From the NCBI GenBank assembly GCA_009908925.1, contig JAAAOH010000030.1, forward strand, positions 1 to 17,374: 17,374 nt of DNA, written 5' to 3'. This document shows positions 14,568 through 17,374 of the stretch, in pieces. The stretch is from Spirochaetota bacterium. Its GTDB lineage: Bacteria; Spirochaetota; Spirochaetia; DSM-27196; PWMO01. The notes under the pieces are model-generated. The model had not been told where the DNA came from. It made no database searches and saw only the letters and a program-made list of their open reading frames with translations. The position numbers and the translations under genes were made by a program. Position 1 is the first letter of the stretch. Every line of letters begins with the position of its first letter.

Positions 14568-16247
14568 ATGTATATGGATGTACCTGGACTGGAAAGTATA
14601 AACGACGAAATGCAAATCATTCGCGTTTTGAGTAACGAGGCGGACGGAGAGCGACCCTCGGTGCTTGGAGTGCTCTTGCAGTGGATCAGGCGAATATCGG
14701 GCGGTATGATCCCGCTCGTGTTGCTCGCAGGCGTGGTGCTTCCGGTGTATTCGGCCGGCGAGGCCGAAGAGGCGGCAGCGGATCGTACCGGTGAAGAGAT
14801 TGTAATCGCTGCGCCCCGGGATGCCGTACCGGGAGAGGAAGATTTCTTCTACTCGACGGCGACTGTGCGCGTGTGGGAACCGCTGGTAGGAGTCGATGAA
14901 GAGTGGAAGCCCGTTCCGCAACTCGCCGAGGATTGGGAACACTCGGACGACGCAACGGAGTGGACGTTTTTCCTTCGCGAAGGTGTGAGATTCCACGACG
15001 GAACCCGGTTCGATGCTGACGCTGTACTTGCCAACTTCGAGCGGTACGAGGCGGTCGGTGTCGGATCTTCGCAGTTCTACTCGTTTTCACTCGGGCGCTT
15101 CTATCCAGGGTATGAAGGTATAGAGAAGGTCGATGATTACACCATACGCCTTACGTTCGACCGCCCGAAACCGATGCTCCCGTACGCTATGACTTCGTGG
15201 GGTAGCGCAATGTTCAGTCCCGACAGTTTCGATGAGGACGGCGACTTTGCCGAAACGCCGGCGGGCACCGGCCAGTTCGAGATTATCGAGCGCCAGGCGG
15301 ACGAATACGCGGTACTTGGTCGTTTCGACGATTACTGGGGCGAACCGGCGGCATCCGAGCAAATCCGAATTCGAATGATCCCGCAAGGTTCGACCCGAGT
15401 TTCTGCGCTTCGGGCCGAAGAGGTGATGGGTCTCATGGATATCGGAGCGATTCGCCCGCTCGATGCGCAGCAGCTTGCTTCCGAGGACCGCTTTGAGGTG
15501 CTGAGCGCGCGAAGCAGCATAATTCACTACCTTGCGTTAAATGGAACTCAGGAGCCGTTTAACGATGTACGAATGCGGCGCGCGGTGAGTCTTGCGATCG
15601 ATCGCGAGCTTATTGCGGAGGAGTTCTATTACGGATATGCAGACCCTGCACCGCACATCCTCAATCACGCTTCGCCGTTCTACGAGTCGCTTCCGATCGA
15701 ACACGACCCCGACCTCGCGCAGGATCTTGCCCGAGAAGTGCTCGGCGATGAGCGCTATGAGACGACCATGATAGTTCCGTCAGGATTTCTCGAACGCTAT
15801 CCCTATACCGAAAAAGCAGAGTATCTCCAGGACAAACTGAGCACGATAGGAATTGACGTCGAAATTCAGCCGATGGAGTGGGGCGCGCTGAACGAAGCTA
15901 TGGAAAATGGCGAGTTCGGACTGGTAATGCGCATTCAGGGGCTTCCAAACGGGGATCCGGCAAGTATTTTTGAGAGCTTCATGCACTCTGAAGGAGGGCA
16001 GAACCAATCGTATAGCCTTGGGTATGCCAACGACCGAGTCGATGAGCTTATAGATACCTTGCCGGAAGTGCTCGACATGGATGAGCGCCGGGCGGTGTAC
16101 ACTGAGCTACAGGAAATATCCGCCGAGGAGCTGCCGGTGGTTCCGCTCGTAAACGATCGTAACCAGACGGTGAAGAATACCGCTATTGCGGATTACGAAC
16201 GATTGATCTACGGCGAGACCCTTCATACAGTGCGGTGGAGCGAGTAG
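14568..16247 (+). CDS. Family-5 solute-binding protein of a peptide/nickel-type ABC importer
   Basis: 559 codons from ATG 14568, which has an excellent GGGAGG five bases upstream. This start leaves a hydrophilic extension of about 40 residues before the signal segment ('MIPLVLLAGVVLPVYSAGEA'), and the operator copy at 14608-14630 would be coding. GTG 14661 (GGAG 11 bases upstream) would give a normal signal peptide and place the operator upstream; I cannot decide. The mature protein shows the SBP_bac_5 pattern: 'VRVWEPLVGVDEEWKPVPQL', 'WTFFLREGVRFHDGTRFDAD', 'TIRLTFDRPKPMLPYAM', 'GTGQFEIIERQADEYAVL', 'NDVRMRRAVSLAIDRELI'. It binds substrate outside the membrane (peptides, nickel, or metal-chelator complexes) and hands it to the permeases. 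The metal regulator next door favours a metal or metallophore cargo. Confidence 0.9.
   Translation: MYMDVPGLESINDEMQIIRVLSNEADGERPSVLGVLLQWIRRISGGMIPLVLLAGVVLPVYSAGEAEEAAADRTGEEIVIAAPRDAVPGEEDFFYSTATVRVWEPLVGVDEEWKPVPQLAEDWEHSDDATEWTFFLREGVRFHDGTRFDADAVLANFERYEAVGVGSSQFYSFSLGRFYPGYEGIEKVDDYTIRLTFDRPKPMLPYAMTSWGSAMFSPDSFDEDGDFAETPAGTGQFEIIERQADEYAVLGRFDDYWGEPAASEQIRIRMIPQGSTRVSALRAEEVMGLMDIGAIRPLDAQQLASEDRFEVLSARSSIIHYLALNGTQEPFNDVRMRRAVSLAIDRELIAEEFYYGYADPAPHILNHASPFYESLPIEHDPDLAQDLAREVLGDERYETTMIVPSGFLERYPYTEKAEYLQDKLSTIGIDVEIQPMEWGALNEAMENGEFGLVMRIQGLPNGDPASIFESFMHSEGGQNQSYSLGYANDRVDELIDTLPEVLDMDERRAVYTELQEISAEELPVVPLVNDRNQTVKNTAIADYERLIYGETLHTVRWSE
14597..14630 (+). promoter_or_regulatory. 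-10-like box and second copy of the Fur-family operator
   Basis: TATAAA (14597-14602) lies just before GCAAATCATTCGCGTTTTG (14612-14630), identical except for one base to the operator before the regulator gene. Whether this is upstream of or inside the binding-protein frame depends on its start. No good -35 hexamer was found. Confidence 0.55.
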
Positions 16248-16254
16248 ACGTCGT

Positions 16255-17184
16255 ATGCGCCATATAGTACGTCGGGTCGGAGCATTCGCTGCGCTTCTTA
16301 TCGGGCTTAGCATGGCCGGGTTTGGCTTGCAACTGCTTGCTCCGGGTGACCCGGCGTACTTCGCGCTCGCGAACGAAGGGCTTAGTGAACCGACCGAGGC
16401 CGAGTTGGATTTTATGCGCCAGGAATTGGGACTTGACCGTGCCGTCCACGTGCAGTACCTGAGCTGGCTCGCATCAGCCATACAGGGCGATTTTGGCCGG
16501 TCGTACCGGACAGGCAGGCCTATCGCTGCGGAAATGTCGGCGCGGTTTCCAGTAACCCTTCAGCTGTCCCTTGCTTCGCTTCTAACCGCCGCATTCTTCG
16601 GGATTGTTCTCGGGACGCCGGCGGCGGTGCTGCGCGGTGGATGGATAGATTCACTGGTTGATGCTTTTTCATCGGTGCTCATCGCTGTGCCGGGGTTTAT
16701 CATTGCAGTCGCCTCGATAACGTTTATCGCGGAGTCGGTCCCATGGTTTCCGGTGGCAGGGCGGGGCAGCGTTCGGCACTTTATACTGCCGACCCTCGCG
16801 TTATCGTCGGGGACACTTGGCGTAACAATACGGTTAGTACGTGTGTCGGTAATGGGGGAACTCGAGCGACTCTATGTCACCTTCGCCGACTCAAAGGGGA
16901 ATTTGCCCGTTCGAACCGTGCTCCTCCACGTGCTTCCGAACGCACTTCCGGGCGTGTTCACGTTTCTGGCGAACGCGTTTGCTACTATTGCCGGCGGAGC
17001 GCTTATCGTAGAAACGGTTTTCGCGCTGCCGGGCATTGGACGGTATGCGATCGAGGGTGTTCTCAATCGCGATATACCGATCGTACAGGCGTACGTGGTG
17101 CTTACCGGTCTGTTGTATTTGTCGGCGCAACTTGCGGTAGATCTCCTGCTCGCCGCGCTCGATCCGAGAGTTCGAAATGGCTGA
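16255..17184 (+). CDS. ABC importer permease, DppB/NikB type
   Basis: 309 residues; ATG 16255 is seven bases after the binding-protein stop. Layout is that of the DppB/OppB/NikB family: an N-terminal membrane helix, a periplasmic region with 'LAPGDPAYFALANEG' and 'ELGLDRAVHVQYLSWLASAI' then 'GDFGRSYRTGRPI', and five further helices. The cytoplasmic coupling loop 'FADSKGNLPVRTVLLHVLPN' and 'ETVFALPGIGRYAIEGVLNR' are family hallmarks. The loop has SKGN where the usual form is ARG, a mild departure. It forms the membrane channel with the second permease. Confidence 0.93.
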   Translation: MRHIVRRVGAFAALLIGLSMAGFGLQLLAPGDPAYFALANEGLSEPTEAELDFMRQELGLDRAVHVQYLSWLASAIQGDFGRSYRTGRPIAAEMSARFPVTLQLSLASLLTAAFFGIVLGTPAAVLRGGWIDSLVDAFSSVLIAVPGFIIAVASITFIAESVPWFPVAGRGSVRHFILPTLALSSGTLGVTIRLVRVSVMGELERLYVTFADSKGNLPVRTVLLHVLPNALPGVFTFLANAFATIAGGALIVETVFALPGIGRYAIEGVLNRDIPIVQAYVVLTGLLYLSAQLAVDLLLAALDPRVRNG

Positions 17185-17374
17185 GAATACCTCTACAACG
17201 GGCCGGGTGGCTCGCGTCGTTCGAGTGGTATCGATATCGATGCTCGTGGCTATTATAGGCATTTCGGTGTTCGCGCCATGGTTTGCGCCGCACCCCCCGC
17301 TCGAGATTGATATGACGAATCGTCTTCAACCTCCCGACTCCGAACATCTTCTTGGAACGGATGTTGTCGGTCGC
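17177..17374 (+). CDS. ABC importer permease, DppC/NikC type, partial (5' part only)
   Basis: 66 codons to the window end. ATG 17177 overlaps the first permease gene by eight bases, implying coupled translation. The start shows a charged N-terminus, one membrane helix ('VVSISMLVAIIGISVFAPWF'), then 'APHPP' and 'PDSEHLLGTDVVGR', the periplasmic HxLGTDxxGR motif of the DppC/OppC/NikC family. The rest, and presumably the ATPase genes, lie beyond the window. Confidence 0.92.
   Translation, partial: MAENTSTTGRVARVVRVVSISMLVAIIGISVFAPWFAPHPPLEIDMTNRLQPPDSEHLLGTDVVGR

Overview
The window is GC-rich, gene-dense bacterial DNA. It looks most like a free-living spirochaete (Spirochaetaceae-like). That is an inference from the divergent cluster of LPP20, LpoB-like, COG3014 and FecR-domain envelope proteins, not from a phylogenetic marker.

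Region 1 (1-5816) is an envelope-lipoprotein locus. Three genes run leftwards (LPP20-like lipoprotein, a second lipoprotein, and a FecR-domain secreted protein cut by the window edge). Three run rightwards (LpoB-like lipoprotein, COG3014-type lipoprotein, LPP20-domain lipoprotein). Both sets start from a 158-bp intergenic region with two readable sigma70-type promoters. Five of the six products have a clear lipobox. The rightward promoter has a GC-rich palindrome filling its -35/-10 spacer.

Region 2 (5817-6696) is decayed DNA. It holds a 101-codon C-terminal remnant of a phosphate acetyl/butyryltransferase on the minus strand, a small 45-codon frame upstream of it, and otherwise nothing recognisable.

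Region 3 (6697-13869) looks like a metal-limitation (probably zinc) island. It has a COG0523/CobW GTPase translationally coupled to a WD40 protein (minus strand), a second COG0523 GTPase of the YciC/ZagA type, a cysteinyl-tRNA synthetase gene broken by one in-frame TAG, and a DinB-fold protein with a histidine triad. The two GTPase genes and the DinB gene each carry a copy of the same AT-rich motif, GTAWTAYWTWGTAWTA, directly upstream; in two of them it overlaps the likely -10 element. Between the two GTPases lies a shrunken IS256-family element with both terminal inverted repeats still visible, followed directly by the 3' half of an ABC-transporter ATPase gene.

Region 4 (14007-17374) is a Fur-family regulator followed by a peptide/nickel-type ABC importer (binding protein, first permease, start of the second permease). 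A 23-bp sequence (one mismatch) occurs just before the regulator gene and again at the head of the importer operon. It reads as the operator through which the regulator controls itself and the importer.

Together, regions 3 and 4 suggest metal import, metal-chaperone GTPases and a backup enzyme under at least two metal-responsive operators, damaged in part by an insertion element and a nonsense mutation. No tRNA, rRNA or CRISPR array was seen.
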